Positions 53,670-62,592 of a stretch of DNA of 64,000 bases are shown piece after piece. A program made the translations under genes and the position numbers. This DNA is from Nitrobacter winogradskyi Nb-255 (GTDB lineage: Bacteria > Pseudomonadota > Alphaproteobacteria > Rhizobiales > Xanthobacteraceae): contig NC_007406.1 of the NCBI RefSeq assembly GCF_000012725.1, forward strand, positions 2,942,001-3,006,000, written 5' to 3'. Position 1 is the stretch's first letter. Every line of letters begins with the position of its first letter. The notes beneath the pieces were generated by a model that saw only the letters and a list, made by a program, of their open reading frames with translations, was not told the origin of the DNA and ran no database searches.

Positions 53670-54458
53670 TTACGCCGCCGTCCAGCCGCCATCGATCGAC
53701 AGGTTGCTTCCGGTGATCTGGGCGGCATCGTCGCTGCAGAGATAGAGCGCCAGCGCCGCGACCTGCTCCACGGTGACGAACTGCTTGGTCGGTTGCGCGG
53801 CGAGCAGCACATCGTTGACGACCTGCTCCCTGGTCATGCCGCGCGACTTCATGGTGTCGGGAATCTGCTTTTCCACCAGCGAGGTCCAGACATAGCCCGG
53901 ACTGATGCAATTGCAGGTGATCCTGTGCGGCGCAAGCTCGAGCGCCACCGCCTTGGTGAGGCCGGCTATGCCGTGCTTGGCGGCCACATAGGCCGACTTG
54001 AAGGGCGATGCCACCGTCGAATGCGCCGAGGCGGTAGTGATGATGCGGCCCCAGCCGCGCTTCTTCATGCCGGGCACTGCGGCGCGGATGGCATGAAAAG
54101 CCGATGAAAGATTGATGGCGATGATCGCGTCCCACTTCTCGACAGGGAACGACTCGACCGGCGAGACGAACTGGATGCCGGCATTGTTGACGAGAATATC
54201 GACCGAGCCGAAGGTTGTTTCGCCCAGTTCGATCATGCCGGCGATCTCGGCGGGCTTCGTCATGTCGGCAGGCGAGTAGACCGCCTTGACCTCGAACTCC
54301 GCCTCGAGGCCGGAGCGCGCCTTCTCGATGTCAGCCTCGGCGCCAAGCCCGTTGATCACGACATTGGCGCCGGCGCCGGCGAAGGCGCGGGCATAGGCCA
54401 GGCCTATGCCGCTGGTTGATCCGGTCACGACCGCGGTCTTGCCTTTCAACTTCGTCAT
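53670..54458 (-). CDS. bdhA: 3-hydroxybutyrate dehydrogenase
   Basis: Short-chain dehydrogenase converting D-3-hydroxybutyrate and acetoacetate with NAD, linked to polyhydroxybutyrate turnover. 262 residues from the ATG at 54458 with AGGAGAGG upstream. TGSTSGIGLAYARAFAGAGA (12-31), NNAG, ITTASAHSTVASPFKSAYVA with YVAAKHG (Ser, Tyr and Lys of the triad) and RITCNCISPGYVWTSLVEKQ match BdhA closely. It stands alone, convergent with the flippase gene. Confidence 0.94.
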   Translation of the reverse strand: MTKLKGKTAVVTGSTSGIGLAYARAFAGAGANVVINGLGAEADIEKARSGLEAEFEVKAVYSPADMTKPAEIAGMIELGETTFGSVDILVNNAGIQFVSPVESFPVEKWDAIIAINLSSAFHAIRAAVPGMKKRGWGRIITTASAHSTVASPFKSAYVAAKHGIAGLTKAVALELAPHRITCNCISPGYVWTSLVEKQIPDTMKSRGMTREQVVNDVLLAAQPTKQFVTVEQVAALALYLCSDDAAQITGSNLSIDGGWTAA

Positions 54459-54593
54459 CACCCTCTCCTGTCGGAAGCGCGGATCATCAAAGCCGCGCCG
54501 CGCTGCCGTCAAAGCACCGGCGACCATGTCGCCGGTCAAGCCGCTTCGCGCTCAAGCCCACCCGCGCACGACGACGCTTACTCCACGCAGTCG

Positions 54594-55103
54594 TTATCGC
54601 TCGCCCGTGGATGCCAACACCAGCGTCCAGAACACCTTGTACTTGGTTTCCGGAGCATAGCTCGCGGCGATGCCCAGTTTCGTGACGCCGTTCTTGAGCA
54701 TGTTCGCCCGATGGGGAGGCGAATCGCGCCAACCGGAGAACGCCTCCGCGAGGGTATGATAACCGGCGCCGATATTCTCGACCGCCAGCGTCGCCGGATA
54801 GCCGGCCGCCGCCAGCCGCTTGGGCAGCGTCCCGGCAACGTCGTGATCCATCTTGTTGCGCTTGGCCATCGCCATCGATTGCGTCTCGGCAATCTTCATG
54901 AGTTCGGGATCAACCGTCACCGGACCGAGGCCGTTGTTGGCGCGATAGCCGGAAATCATCGAGGCCGCCATAACAGAATCCAGCTTGGCCCCGCCGTGCG
55001 CCATGTCGAGATAGAAAGCCGGCTGCTCCCTGGCAGCCGGCTTTTCCGTAACGCATCCAGCCACAAGCAGCAGGCCGAGAAGCACGGCAAAAGTGCGGAT
55101 CAT
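54594..55103 (-). CDS. CAP/SCP-domain lipoprotein
   Basis: 169 residues, ATG at 55103. Lipobox LVAGC puts the lipid on Cys17, with Val at +2. The CAP domain (about 40-165) shows SMISGYRANNGLGPVTVDPE, MAMAKRNKMDHDVAGTLPKR, ENIGAGYHTLAEAFSGWRDS and SPPHRANMLKNGVTKLGIAA, with the two His expected in CAP proteins (His85-type and PPHR). Function unknown; some bacterial members bind lipids or act in the envelope. A long inverted repeat lies directly upstream. Confidence 0.88.
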   Translation of the reverse strand: MIRTFAVLLGLLLVAGCVTEKPAAREQPAFYLDMAHGGAKLDSVMAASMISGYRANNGLGPVTVDPELMKIAETQSMAMAKRNKMDHDVAGTLPKRLAAAGYPATLAVENIGAGYHTLAEAFSGWRDSPPHRANMLKNGVTKLGIAASYAPETKYKVFWTLVLASTGER

Positions 55104-55113
55104 CCTGGTGTTC

Positions 55114-55168
55114 CGAATCCGAAGTTCGCCTCGTCATACTGCGCCCTCCGTAGCGAACTTCGGATTCG
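55114..55168 (-). other. Long perfect inverted repeat upstream of the CAP-domain gene
   Basis: CGAATCCGAAGTTCGC (55114-55129) and its exact complement GCGAACTTCGGATTCG (55153-55168) flank a 23-base loop, beginning 11 bases upstream of the ATG. If transcribed, the 16-bp stem would sit on the ribosome-binding region. Confidence 0.6.
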
Positions 55169-55370
55169 AAAGGACACGAGCAACCTGCATTTGCTGGCGG
55201 CCCTCGATTCCAGCCATCGCAAGACATCGCAAGAGATGAGTTGGACCGGATACGAATGTCGGAATCGGGCCACCAGCCCCAATGAGCGCAGTTGTTGCAC
55301 ATCAACAATGGCTGAAAGATGAATGATCCCGAGTGTCCCGTTTCCCGCGCTCGCACGGCTTTATCGCGAC

Positions 55371-55393
55371 CTCTTGATCGGATCATGCTCTAG
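55371..55393. repeat. REP-like fragment, copy J, at the cysA stop
   Basis: CTCTTGATCGGATCATGCTC with TAG matches the module TTGATCGGATCATGCTCC of copy D. Its CTA at 55390-55392 is the cysA stop codon. The remaining gap to the CAP-domain gene holds the long inverted repeat and nothing else recognisable. Confidence 0.65.
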
Positions 55394-56439
55394 GTGCGGT
55401 CCGCGAAAATGCGATAGCGCCTGGGCTGCAATCCGACGACCTCGCCATCGCGAAGCTCGCGGTCACGCGGCGCATCGATCTCGATGACGGTTTCACCCTG
55501 ACCGTCCGACAATGCGATGTCGGCGCGCTGGATCGGACCGAAGCTCCGCACCCGCCGCACGGTGCCTTCGAGTCCACCCCAGCCCGGCGGGCTGATCTGC
55601 ATATCGTGGCGGCGGACGAACAGCTTCGAGGGCCCCGACGCGCCGCACTCCGCGGCGATATTCAGCGGCGTGCCGCCGAGCCGGATCACGCCGTCCTGGA
55701 TATCGACGGGCAGCACAATGGACTCCCCGATGAAGCCATGGACGAACGCTGTCGCCGGGCTGTTATACACTTCGCCCGGCTTGCCGATCTGCTCGATCCT
55801 GCCCTTGTCCATCACCACCACGCGGTTTGCGACTTCAAGCGCTTCCTCCTGATCGTGAGTCACGAACACCGAGGTGACATGAATTTCCTCGTGCAGCGAG
55901 CGCAGCCAGCGACGCAACTCCTTCCGCACCTTGGCGTCGAGCGCACCGAACGGCTCGTCCAGCAGCAGGATGCGGGGCTCGGTGGCCAGCGCCCGGGCGA
56001 GCGCGATGCGTTGACGCTGGCCGCCGGAGAGTTGACTCGGATAGCGGTCAGCGAGCCAGTCGAGTTGCACCAGATCGAGCAGTTCCTTGACCCGCGCGCG
56101 GATACTGGCTTCGTCCTTGCGTATGGCGCGCGGCTGCACCCGCAGGCCGAACGCGACGTTCTCGAAGACCGTCATGTGGCGGAACAAAGCGTAGTGCTGA
56201 AATACGAAGCCGACCTGCCGCTCACCTGCTCCGCGCGCCAACGCGTTCTCGCCGTCGAATGACACCGAGCCGCTGTCCGGCCAGTCGAGCCCGGCGATAA
56301 TCCGCAATAGCGTCGTCTTGCCCGAGCCCGACGGACCAAGCAGCGCCAGCAATTCGCCATCCCCGATCGTCAGGTCGACGTTGTTAAGCGCGGAGAATGC
56401 GCCAAACCTCTTGACGATATTTTTCAGCTCAATGCTCAC
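55390..56439 (-). CDS. cysA: Sulfate/thiosulfate ABC transporter ATPase CysA
   Basis: Energises sulfate import through CysTW. 349 residues from a GTG at 56439 that overlaps the end of cysW by 11 bases. Walker [10 protein letters not shown] (35-43), Q-loop [20 protein letters not shown], signature [20 protein letters not shown], Walker [21 protein letters not shown] and the switch [20 protein letters not shown] are all present. The C-terminal quarter is the regulatory TOBE-like domain of sulfate ATPases. Last gene of sbp-cysT-cysW-cysA. The stop codon lies in a repeat fragment. Confidence 0.97.
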   Translation of the reverse strand: MSIELKNIVKRFGAFSALNNVDLTIGDGELLALLGPSGSGKTTLLRIIAGLDWPDSGSVSFDGENALARGAGERQVGFVFQHYALFRHMTVFENVAFGLRVQPRAIRKDEASIRARVKELLDLVQLDWLADRYPSQLSGGQRQRIALARALATEPRILLLDEPFGALDAKVRKELRRWLRSLHEEIHVTSVFVTHDQEEALEVANRVVVMDKGRIEQIGKPGEVYNSPATAFVHGFIGESIVLPVDIQDGVIRLGGTPLNIAAECGASGPSKLFVRRHDMQISPPGWGGLEGTVRRVRSFGPIQRADIALSDGQGETVIEIDAPRDRELRDGEVVGLQPRRYRIFADRT

Positions 56440-57298
56440 GCGTCTGCCGCCCCTCGTCGAGTTGCCCTTCGAGAATCGTTTTCGCAATCAGCGTGATCAA
56501 TGCGAGCAGCGCCAATAACGATGCTACCGCGAACGCCGCCACAAACTGATACTCGTTATACAGGATTTCAACCAGCAGCGGCATCGTGTTGGTTTCACCC
56601 CGGATGTGACCGGAAACCACGGAGACCGCACCGAACTCGCCCATCGCGCGCGCGTTGCAAAGCAGCACGCCATAGAGCAGGCCCCATTTGATATTCGGAA
56701 GCGTGACACGAAAGAAGGTCTGCAGCCCGGAAGCGCCGAGCGACAGCGCGGCTTCTTCTTCCGCCGTCCCCTGCTCCTGCATCAACGGAATCAGCGCCCG
56801 CGACACGAAGGGAAAGGTCACGAACGTCGTCGCCAGCGCGATGCCGGGCAGCGCGAACAGAATCTGGATGTCGTGATCCTGCAGCCAGGGCCCGAGAAAA
56901 CCCTGTCCCCCGAACAACAACACGAACACCAGACCGGAAACGACGGGGCTGACCGAGAACGGCAGGTCGATCAGGGTGATGAGCAGCGTCTTTCCGGGAA
57001 ACTCGAACTTGGCGACGGCCCATGCGGCAATCAAACCGAACACCAGATTGAGACCGACCGAAATCGCCGCGACCGTCAGCGTCAGCTTGATCGCCGACAC
57101 CGCTTCCGGTTCGGCAAGCGCCGCGAAATACACCTGTCCGCCCTTGGCGAACGCCTCAGCGAACACGATCGTCAGCGGCAACACGATGAACACCGTGAGA
57201 AACAGAATGCAAAGGCCTATCAGCAATGCGCGCACCCAGCGCGGCTCGGAGCGGGCGTCATTGCGGTCGCGCGAAATCGCGAAAGCGGCTTCGGACAT
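56429..57298 (-). CDS. cysW: Sulfate ABC transporter permease CysW
   Basis: Second permease subunit. 289 residues from the ATG at 57298 with GAGGTGAC upstream; the frame upstream overlaps cysT in another phase. Six membrane helices; the EAA loop reads [20 protein letters not shown] with [11 protein letters not shown]. The family features [20 protein letters not shown] and [20 protein letters not shown] identify CysW. It lies between cysT and cysA. Confidence 0.96.
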   Translation of the reverse strand: MSEAAFAISRDRNDARSEPRWVRALLIGLCILFLTVFIVLPLTIVFAEAFAKGGQVYFAALAEPEAVSAIKLTLTVAAISVGLNLVFGLIAAWAVAKFEFPGKTLLITLIDLPFSVSPVVSGLVFVLLFGGQGFLGPWLQDHDIQILFALPGIALATTFVTFPFVSRALIPLMQEQGTAEEEAALSLGASGLQTFFRVTLPNIKWGLLYGVLLCNARAMGEFGAVSVVSGHIRGETNTMPLLVEILYNEYQFVAAFAVASLLALLALITLIAKTILEGQLDEGRQTREH

Positions 57299-57309
57299 CA
57301 GCGTCACCT

Positions 57310-58146
57310 CTAATACGCCTGCTCTTGCGCCCGCGCCCAGCGCTGCAAGCGATTGATGACGAAAATCACCAGGAAGGACACCAGAAGCATGACCACGGCG
57401 ATCGCGGTCGCGTCGGCGTAACGAAATTCCGACAGGCGGATCACGATCAGCAGCGGCGCGATCTCCGACACATTCGGCAGGTTGCCGGCGATGAAAATCA
57501 CCGAGCCATACTCCCCGACAGCGCGCGCGAATGCGAGCGCGAAGCCCGTGAGCAGCGCCGGGAAAAGGCTGGGCAGAACGACCCGCCACACTGTCTGCCA
57601 CCGACTGGCGCCGAGGCTGGCGGCAGCTTCCTCGATCTCGGGATCGAGATCGATCAGCACCGGCTGTACGGTGCGCACCACGAAGGGAATCCCGATAAAC
57701 ACCATCGCAAGGAAAATGCCGAGCGGCGTATACGACACGTTGATGCCGAGTTCAGCCAGCGGCGCGCCAAGCCAGCCGTTCTGCGCGAACAGCGTCGTCA
57801 GGGCAATGCCGGCCACCGCTGTCGGCAATGCGAAAGGCACGTCGACGATTGCATCAAAGATGCGACGACCGGGGAAGCGGTAGCGCACCAGCGCCCAGAC
57901 GATGATGCTGCCCATCACCAGATTGACCAGCGCGGCGAGAAACGCGAGTCCGAATGAGATCTTCAGCGCGTTCAGCGTTCGGCGGCTGGTGATGATGTCC
58001 ACGAACTGGGCGAAGTTCAGTTCAAATGACTTGAGAAACAATCCTGCAAGCGGGATCAGAACAATGATCGAAAGCCACGTCAGCGTCAGCCCCATGGTGA
58101 GACCGAATCCCGGCAAGGTCCGTCGTCGTCCCGATCCTCCTTTCAC
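57310..58146 (-). CDS. cysT: Sulfate ABC transporter permease CysT (CysU)
   Basis: First permease subunit, 278 residues, from a GTG at 58146 (an ATG 17 codons on is less likely). Six membrane helices; EAA loop EEAAASLGASRWQTVWRVVL with PSLFPALLTGFALAFARAVG and EYGSVIFIAGNLPN, the classical CysT signature. It follows sbp by 30 bases and precedes cysW by 11. Confidence 0.96.
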   Translation of the reverse strand: MKGGSGRRRTLPGFGLTMGLTLTWLSIIVLIPLAGLFLKSFELNFAQFVDIITSRRTLNALKISFGLAFLAALVNLVMGSIIVWALVRYRFPGRRIFDAIVDVPFALPTAVAGIALTTLFAQNGWLGAPLAELGINVSYTPLGIFLAMVFIGIPFVVRTVQPVLIDLDPEIEEAAASLGASRWQTVWRVVLPSLFPALLTGFALAFARAVGEYGSVIFIAGNLPNVSEIAPLLIVIRLSEFRYADATAIAVVMLLVSFLVIFVINRLQRWARAQEQAY

Positions 58147-58176
58147 GTCGTCCCGCTCCGCCCCGTTGAAGTTAGA

Positions 58177-59166
58177 TCAGTCCTTGTAGATCTGATCGAA
58201 GATGCCGCCTTCGCTGAAATGCACCTTCTGCGCCTTGGTCCAGCCGCCAAATACCTCGTCGATCCTGAACAGTTCGACCTTGGGGAACGCATCGGCATAT
58301 TTCTTGATGAGTCCCGGATTGGTCGGCCGGTAATAGTTTCGCGCGGCGATATCCTGCGCTTCCTCCGTATACCAATATTTCAGATACGCCTCGGCGGCGG
58401 CGCGCGTTCCTTTCTTGTCCACCACTTTGTCGACGACGGCAACCGGCGGCTCCGCGAGAATGGAGATCGAGGGGGCCACGATCTCGAACTTGTCTTTTCC
58501 GAACTCCTTGAGCGCCAGAAAGGCCTCGTTCTCCCACGCAAGCAGCACATCGCCGACGCCGCGCTCGACGAAGGTGACGGTGGAGCCGCGCGCGCCGGTG
58601 TCGAGCACGGGGACGTGGCTGTATATATCGGCGACGAACTGCCTCGCCTTATCTTCGCCGCCCCACTTCTTCAGCGCATACCCCCATGCCGCGAGATAAT
58701 TCCAGCGCGCGCCGCCGGAGGTTTTTGGATTCGGCGTAATGACGTTGACGCCGGGCCTGACCAGATCGTCCCAATCCTTGATGCCTTTGGGGTTGCCCGT
58801 ACGCACCAGGAAAACGATGGTTGACGTATAGGGAGATGAGTTCTCCGGCAACCGCGCTTGCCAATCCTTCGCCAGCAGACCGTGATCCGCCACCGCATCG
58901 ATGTCATAGGCGAGCGCGAGCGTCACCACATCGGCCTGCAAACCGTCGATCACCGAGCGCGCCTGCTTTCCGGAACCGCCGTGAGACTGCCTGATCTCGA
59001 CGCTCTTGCCGGTTTCTTTCTGATAATGCGCCGCAAACGCCCTGTTGAAATCAACATACAGCTCTCGGGTCGGATCGTAGGAGACGTTCAGCAACGACAC
59101 ATCGGCCGCGTAGGCAGAACCGGCCCAGATCAATCCGGCCAAAACCGTTAAGATTCGACGAAGCAT
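58177..59166 (-). CDS. sbp: Periplasmic sulfate-binding protein
   Basis: Captures sulfate for CysTWA. 329 residues from the ATG at 59166, with GGAG at an ideal distance; an ATG four codons earlier is possible. Signal peptide [20 protein letters not shown] ends at residue 20. The family start [20 protein letters not shown] is followed by the sulfate-pocket segments [20 protein letters not shown] and [20 protein letters not shown], and by [20 protein letters not shown]. First gene of the import operon, 129 bases after cysH. Confidence 0.96.
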   Translation of the reverse strand: MLRRILTVLAGLIWAGSAYAADVSLLNVSYDPTRELYVDFNRAFAAHYQKETGKSVEIRQSHGGSGKQARSVIDGLQADVVTLALAYDIDAVADHGLLAKDWQARLPENSSPYTSTIVFLVRTGNPKGIKDWDDLVRPGVNVITPNPKTSGGARWNYLAAWGYALKKWGGEDKARQFVADIYSHVPVLDTGARGSTVTFVERGVGDVLLAWENEAFLALKEFGKDKFEIVAPSISILAEPPVAVVDKVVDKKGTRAAAEAYLKYWYTEEAQDIAARNYYRPTNPGLIKKYADAFPKVELFRIDEVFGGWTKAQKVHFSEGGIFDQIYKD

Positions 59167-59295
59167 TCCAATCTCCATAAGGCCCGCTCAAGCGACGACC
59201 GTCAGCGCCAAAGCCCATGAATGAACCTCGTCAAAGGACATGCTTAAGTCAACGGAACGGCGTTTCAATGTTTGCGGCGGCGCAGAGTCATTCCC

Positions 59296-60060
59296 CTACG
59301 GAATCTTCATCGTGTGAATGCCGCATTCCGTCTTGGCTCTGCCGCGCCAGCGGCCGGCCCGCGCATCCTCGCCGGCCTGTCCGCGGCTGGTGCACGGCAT
59401 GCATCCGACGGAGCGGAAACCGGACGCCACCAACGGATGCGGCGGCAGCTTCGCCGACGCATAGATCGCCTCGATATCCTCGCGCGAGGCGTTCGCGAAC
59501 GGATTGAACTTGAGCCGGGCCCCGTCATCCTCGACCATCGGGAGGTCGGCGCGCAGCCCACCCTGAAACCGCTTGCGGCCGTTGATCCATGCGGCGAACG
59601 GCTGAAGCGCGCGCGCAAGCGGCTCCACTTTCCGTATCCGGCAACAGGAATCGGGATCGGAAAACCACAACTCCCGATCGGGATCCTCTTGTTTCAACGC
59701 ATCCTCGGACGGCGGAATGGAGCGAACATCTTTCAGGCCGAGCGCGGCGATCAACGTGTCGCGATAGGTCAGCGTCTCCTCGAACAGCCATCCGGTATCG
59801 AGGAAGATGACCGGAATGGCCGGATCGACATCCGCCATCACCTTGAGCAGCGCCGCCGACTCGGTGCCGAATGACGAGACCAGCGCCAGCCTGTCGCGAC
59901 CGACCGCGCGCAGCGCAGCGCTGATCACCTCCGCAGGCGAAGCGTCGCGCAAGGACTCGTTCAGCGCGGCCGCAGCAGGCCATGCGGAGTTCGCTGCCGC
60001 AGCGGCAGATTGCGCCGCCCTGCCGGGATCGACGCTGTTTTCTTCGAGCGGAGATGTCAT
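59296..60060 (-). CDS. cysH: Adenylylsulfate (APS) reductase, CysH family
   Basis: Reduces activated sulfate to sulfite using thioredoxin. 254 residues from the ATG at 60060, overlapping the cysG stop as ATGA. The P-loop-like segment SSFGTESAALLKVMADVDP and IPVIFLDTGWLFEETLTYRD precede two cysteine pairs, DSCCRIRKVEPLARAL and RSVGCMPCTSRGQAGEDARA. The paired CC and CxxC ligate a [4Fe-4S] cluster and mark an APS reductase, not a PAPS reductase. KTECGIH at the end holds the catalytic Cys. Confidence 0.94.
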   Translation of the reverse strand: MTSPLEENSVDPGRAAQSAAAAANSAWPAAAALNESLRDASPAEVISAALRAVGRDRLALVSSFGTESAALLKVMADVDPAIPVIFLDTGWLFEETLTYRDTLIAALGLKDVRSIPPSEDALKQEDPDRELWFSDPDSCCRIRKVEPLARALQPFAAWINGRKRFQGGLRADLPMVEDDGARLKFNPFANASREDIEAIYASAKLPPHPLVASGFRSVGCMPCTSRGQAGEDARAGRWRGRAKTECGIHTMKIP

Positions 60061-61487
60061 TCTGCAGCCATCTGAAGTGTCTGGAGGAAGGAGTTCGTGT
60101 TGCGCCATCGCGCGGAGTGCGACACCACGTCACCGATCACAAGGATGGCGGGGCCGCCCTCGACGTCGTGAACCAGCGCCGGAAGATGATCCAGTATGCC
60201 GACGACGGTTTTGGCGTCGGGCCGGGTGGCGCGGGCGAACACGCCGACCGGGGTCTCCGGCGAACGCCCGGCCGCCAGCAACCCGCTGCGGATCGCCGGC
60301 GCCGCCGTGATTCCCATATAGACCACGACGGTCATCTTGCGATCGGTCAGCGTCGACCAGTCGACGTTCGAGGCGTCGTGAGCCTTGTGCGCGGTCAGGA
60401 AGGTGACGCGCAGCGCTTCATGGCGGTAGGTGAGCGGCACCCCGGATTCCGCGGCCGCGCCAAGCCCTGCGGTAATTCCGGGAATGACCGAACAGCGGAC
60501 ACCGGCCTCTCGGAGCGCCTCCACCTCTTCGCCGCCGCGGCCGAAAATGAAGGGATCGCCGCCCTTGAGGCGGACGGCGCGCCGGCCGGATCTGGCGGCA
60601 TCGATCAGCAGCCGGTTGATGGCGTCCTGCCCGATGCCGGGTTTGCCGACGCGGCGACCCACCGGCACACGCACCGCGTCGCGGCGGGCGCGATCGAGGA
60701 TCTCCGGCGTGATCAGCTCGTCATAGAATACGATGTCGGCGTCCTGCAGCGCCCGCAGCGCCTTGACGGTGAGCAGGTCCGGATCGCCCGGCCCCGCGCC
60801 GACCAACGTGACGCGTCCCTCGATGTCGCCCGGAACAGATGCGCCCGCATAAGCGGACGGATCGGCAATCGCCTTCAGCGAGCCTTCGGCCTCATTGGCG
60901 CGGCCGGCAAGAACCGCCTCGCCGATCGGGCCGTCGATCACGCGCTCCCAGAAGCGACGACGCAGCGGAAGGTCGGGAATGTGATCATGAATCGTTTTGC
61001 GCCAGCGCCCGATCATAGCCGCGAGGTCGCCGATTCGCGCCGGCAGGACCGCTTCGATGCGTTCGCGAACACGCCGCGCCACCACGGGCGACGCGCCGCC
61101 GGTGCCGATCGCCGCCACCACGTCGCCGCGATCGACGATCGCAGGGACGATGAAGCTGGAACGCGCGGGATCATCCATCACATTGACAGGTACACCGGCC
61201 GTGAGCGCGCGCGCCGCGACGCTTTCGCCGATCGCTCCGGCGCCCGCGCAGAACACCGCGACGACGCCGCCAAGATCCGCGTTTCGCGGATCGGATTCCT
61301 CTCGCTCGATCCGCGAAGCCGCAGCCGCGTCAAGACCGGAAACCGCGAAGTCGCCGTCGGTCGCGTGCCAGCGCACCCGCGCTTCCGCAGCAAGCAACAG
61401 GCGCAATCTGGCCCGAACCGGGTCGCCCGCCCCGACGAGAAGGATCGGGCCGCGACTGGTGTCGAGAAAGATCGGGAGGAATTTCAT
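60057..61487 (-). CDS. cysG: Siroheme synthase CysG (dehydrogenase/ferrochelatase and methyltransferase)
   Basis: Makes siroheme, the cofactor of sulfite and nitrite reductases. 476 residues. The N-terminal part (about 1-205) is the precorrin-2 dehydrogenase/ferrochelatase with PILLVGAGDPVRARLRLLLA and VDRGDVVAAIGTGGASPVVA. The C-terminal SUMT (about 220-470) shows VTLVGAGPGDPDLLTVKALR, RLKGGDPFIFGRGGEEVEAL, VVVYMGI and VIGDVV. It is translationally coupled to cysH and divergent from cysD. Relatives usually have sulfite reductase genes between cysG and cysH; here none. Confidence 0.95.
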   Translation of the reverse strand: MKFLPIFLDTSRGPILLVGAGDPVRARLRLLLAAEARVRWHATDGDFAVSGLDAAAASRIEREESDPRNADLGGVVAVFCAGAGAIGESVAARALTAGVPVNVMDDPARSSFIVPAIVDRGDVVAAIGTGGASPVVARRVRERIEAVLPARIGDLAAMIGRWRKTIHDHIPDLPLRRRFWERVIDGPIGEAVLAGRANEAEGSLKAIADPSAYAGASVPGDIEGRVTLVGAGPGDPDLLTVKALRALQDADIVFYDELITPEILDRARRDAVRVPVGRRVGKPGIGQDAINRLLIDAARSGRRAVRLKGGDPFIFGRGGEEVEALREAGVRCSVIPGITAGLGAAAESGVPLTYRHEALRVTFLTAHKAHDASNVDWSTLTDRKMTVVVYMGITAAPAIRSGLLAAGRSPETPVGVFARATRPDAKTVVGILDHLPALVHDVEGGPAILVIGDVVSHSARWRNTNSFLQTLQMAAE

Positions 61488-61506
61488 GTGGCGTTCATCT
61501 AGCGTT

Positions 61507-61612
61507 TTCTATACCCATGAGCAGGGTTGACTGAAATTATTTTCTATTTATGTATCTGACAAGGTCACAGAATAGAAAATTATTTCTTCTATCTAGAGAC
61601 CAAAGTATAGAA
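61507..61612. promoter_or_regulatory. Divergent cysG/cysD control region with five TTCTAT/ATAGAA motifs
   Basis: TTCTAT occurs at 61507-61512, 61542-61547 and 61587-61592, and its complement ATAGAA at 61572-61577 and 61607-61612. Two of them belong to an inverted repeat, AATTATTTTCTATT (61535-61548) and AATAGAAAATTATT (61571-61584), with one mismatch. The region is strongly AT-rich compared with its surroundings. It is probably the operator of a sulfur-responsive regulator controlling both operons. Confidence 0.65.
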
Positions 61613-61751
61613 TTTCATGCTGCGAAAGACTGTCCGGGGAGATACATCTTCTCAACCCCGAAACCCGCAAATCTGGCTGCCGCTGGACTCCAGCCGCCCA
61701 GCGGCATGGCTGTCGACTGTGAACGACGCGAACGAAGTTAAGGAGCAGGCC

Positions 61752-62558
61752 ATGCAGCCTGGAATGGACCACCTCGATGCGCTCGAAGCGCAGAGCATCT
61801 ATATTTTCCGGGAAGCATTTGCCCGCCTGAAGAAGCTCGCGCTGCTGTGGTCGCTGGGCAAGGATTCCAACGTGATGATCTGGCTGGCGCGCAAGGCCTT
61901 CTTCGGCCGGGTGCCCTTTCCGGCGCTGCACGTGGACACTCAAAAGAAATTCCCCGAGATGTACGCGTTCCGCGATCACTACTCCAAGGAGTGGGGCCTC
62001 GACCTCAAGGTTGATCACTGCCCGCCGGTCGAGGCGATCGATCCGACCCTGCCGCCCGCGGCGCGCTCCGCGGCGCGCAAGACCGAGGGGTTGAAACTCG
62101 CCTTGAACAAATATGGCTTCGACGGGCTGATCGCCGGCATCCGCCGCGACGAGGAAGCGACCCGCGCCAAGGAACGGGTGTTTTCGCCGCGCGGCCTTGA
62201 GGGCGGATGGGATGTGCGCGACCAGCCTCCCGAATTCTGGGACCAGTTCAACGCCTCGCCGCCTCCCGGCGCTCACTTGCGCATCCATCCGATCCTGCAC
62301 TGGACCGAGGCGGATATCTGGGCCTACACCAAGCGCGAGAACATTCCGATCATTCCGCTCTATCTGGCGAAGGACGGCAAGCGCTATCGCTCGCTCGGCG
62401 ACGCCGACATCACCTTTCCGGTTCCCTCGACCGCGTCAACCATCGACGAGATCCTGATCGAACTCGAAGGCACCAAGATTCCCGAACGCGCCGGACGCGC
62501 GCTCGACCACGAGACCGAGGACGCTTTCGAACGGCTTCGCGTCGCCGGCTATCTCTGA
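61752..62558 (+). CDS. cysD: Sulfate adenylyltransferase subunit 2 CysD
   Basis: Forms APS from ATP and sulfate, driven by GTP hydrolysis in CysN. 268 residues from the ATG at 61752, with AAGGAG seven bases upstream; a longer frame back to an ATG at 61617 runs into the promoter region. The sequence follows Cys[23 protein letters not shown]-loop [60 protein letters not shown] and [20 protein letters not shown]. It is followed by cysNC 34 bases on. Confidence 0.97.
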   Translation: MQPGMDHLDALEAQSIYIFREAFARLKKLALLWSLGKDSNVMIWLARKAFFGRVPFPALHVDTQKKFPEMYAFRDHYSKEWGLDLKVDHCPPVEAIDPTLPPAARSAARKTEGLKLALNKYGFDGLIAGIRRDEEATRAKERVFSPRGLEGGWDVRDQPPEFWDQFNASPPPGAHLRIHPILHWTEADIWAYTKRENIPIIPLYLAKDGKRYRSLGDADITFPVPSTASTIDEILIELEGTKIPERAGRALDHETEDAFERLRVAGYL

Positions 62559-62592
62559 TCCGAATCGTCTGAATCGAACGAGCGCTTTTCCC

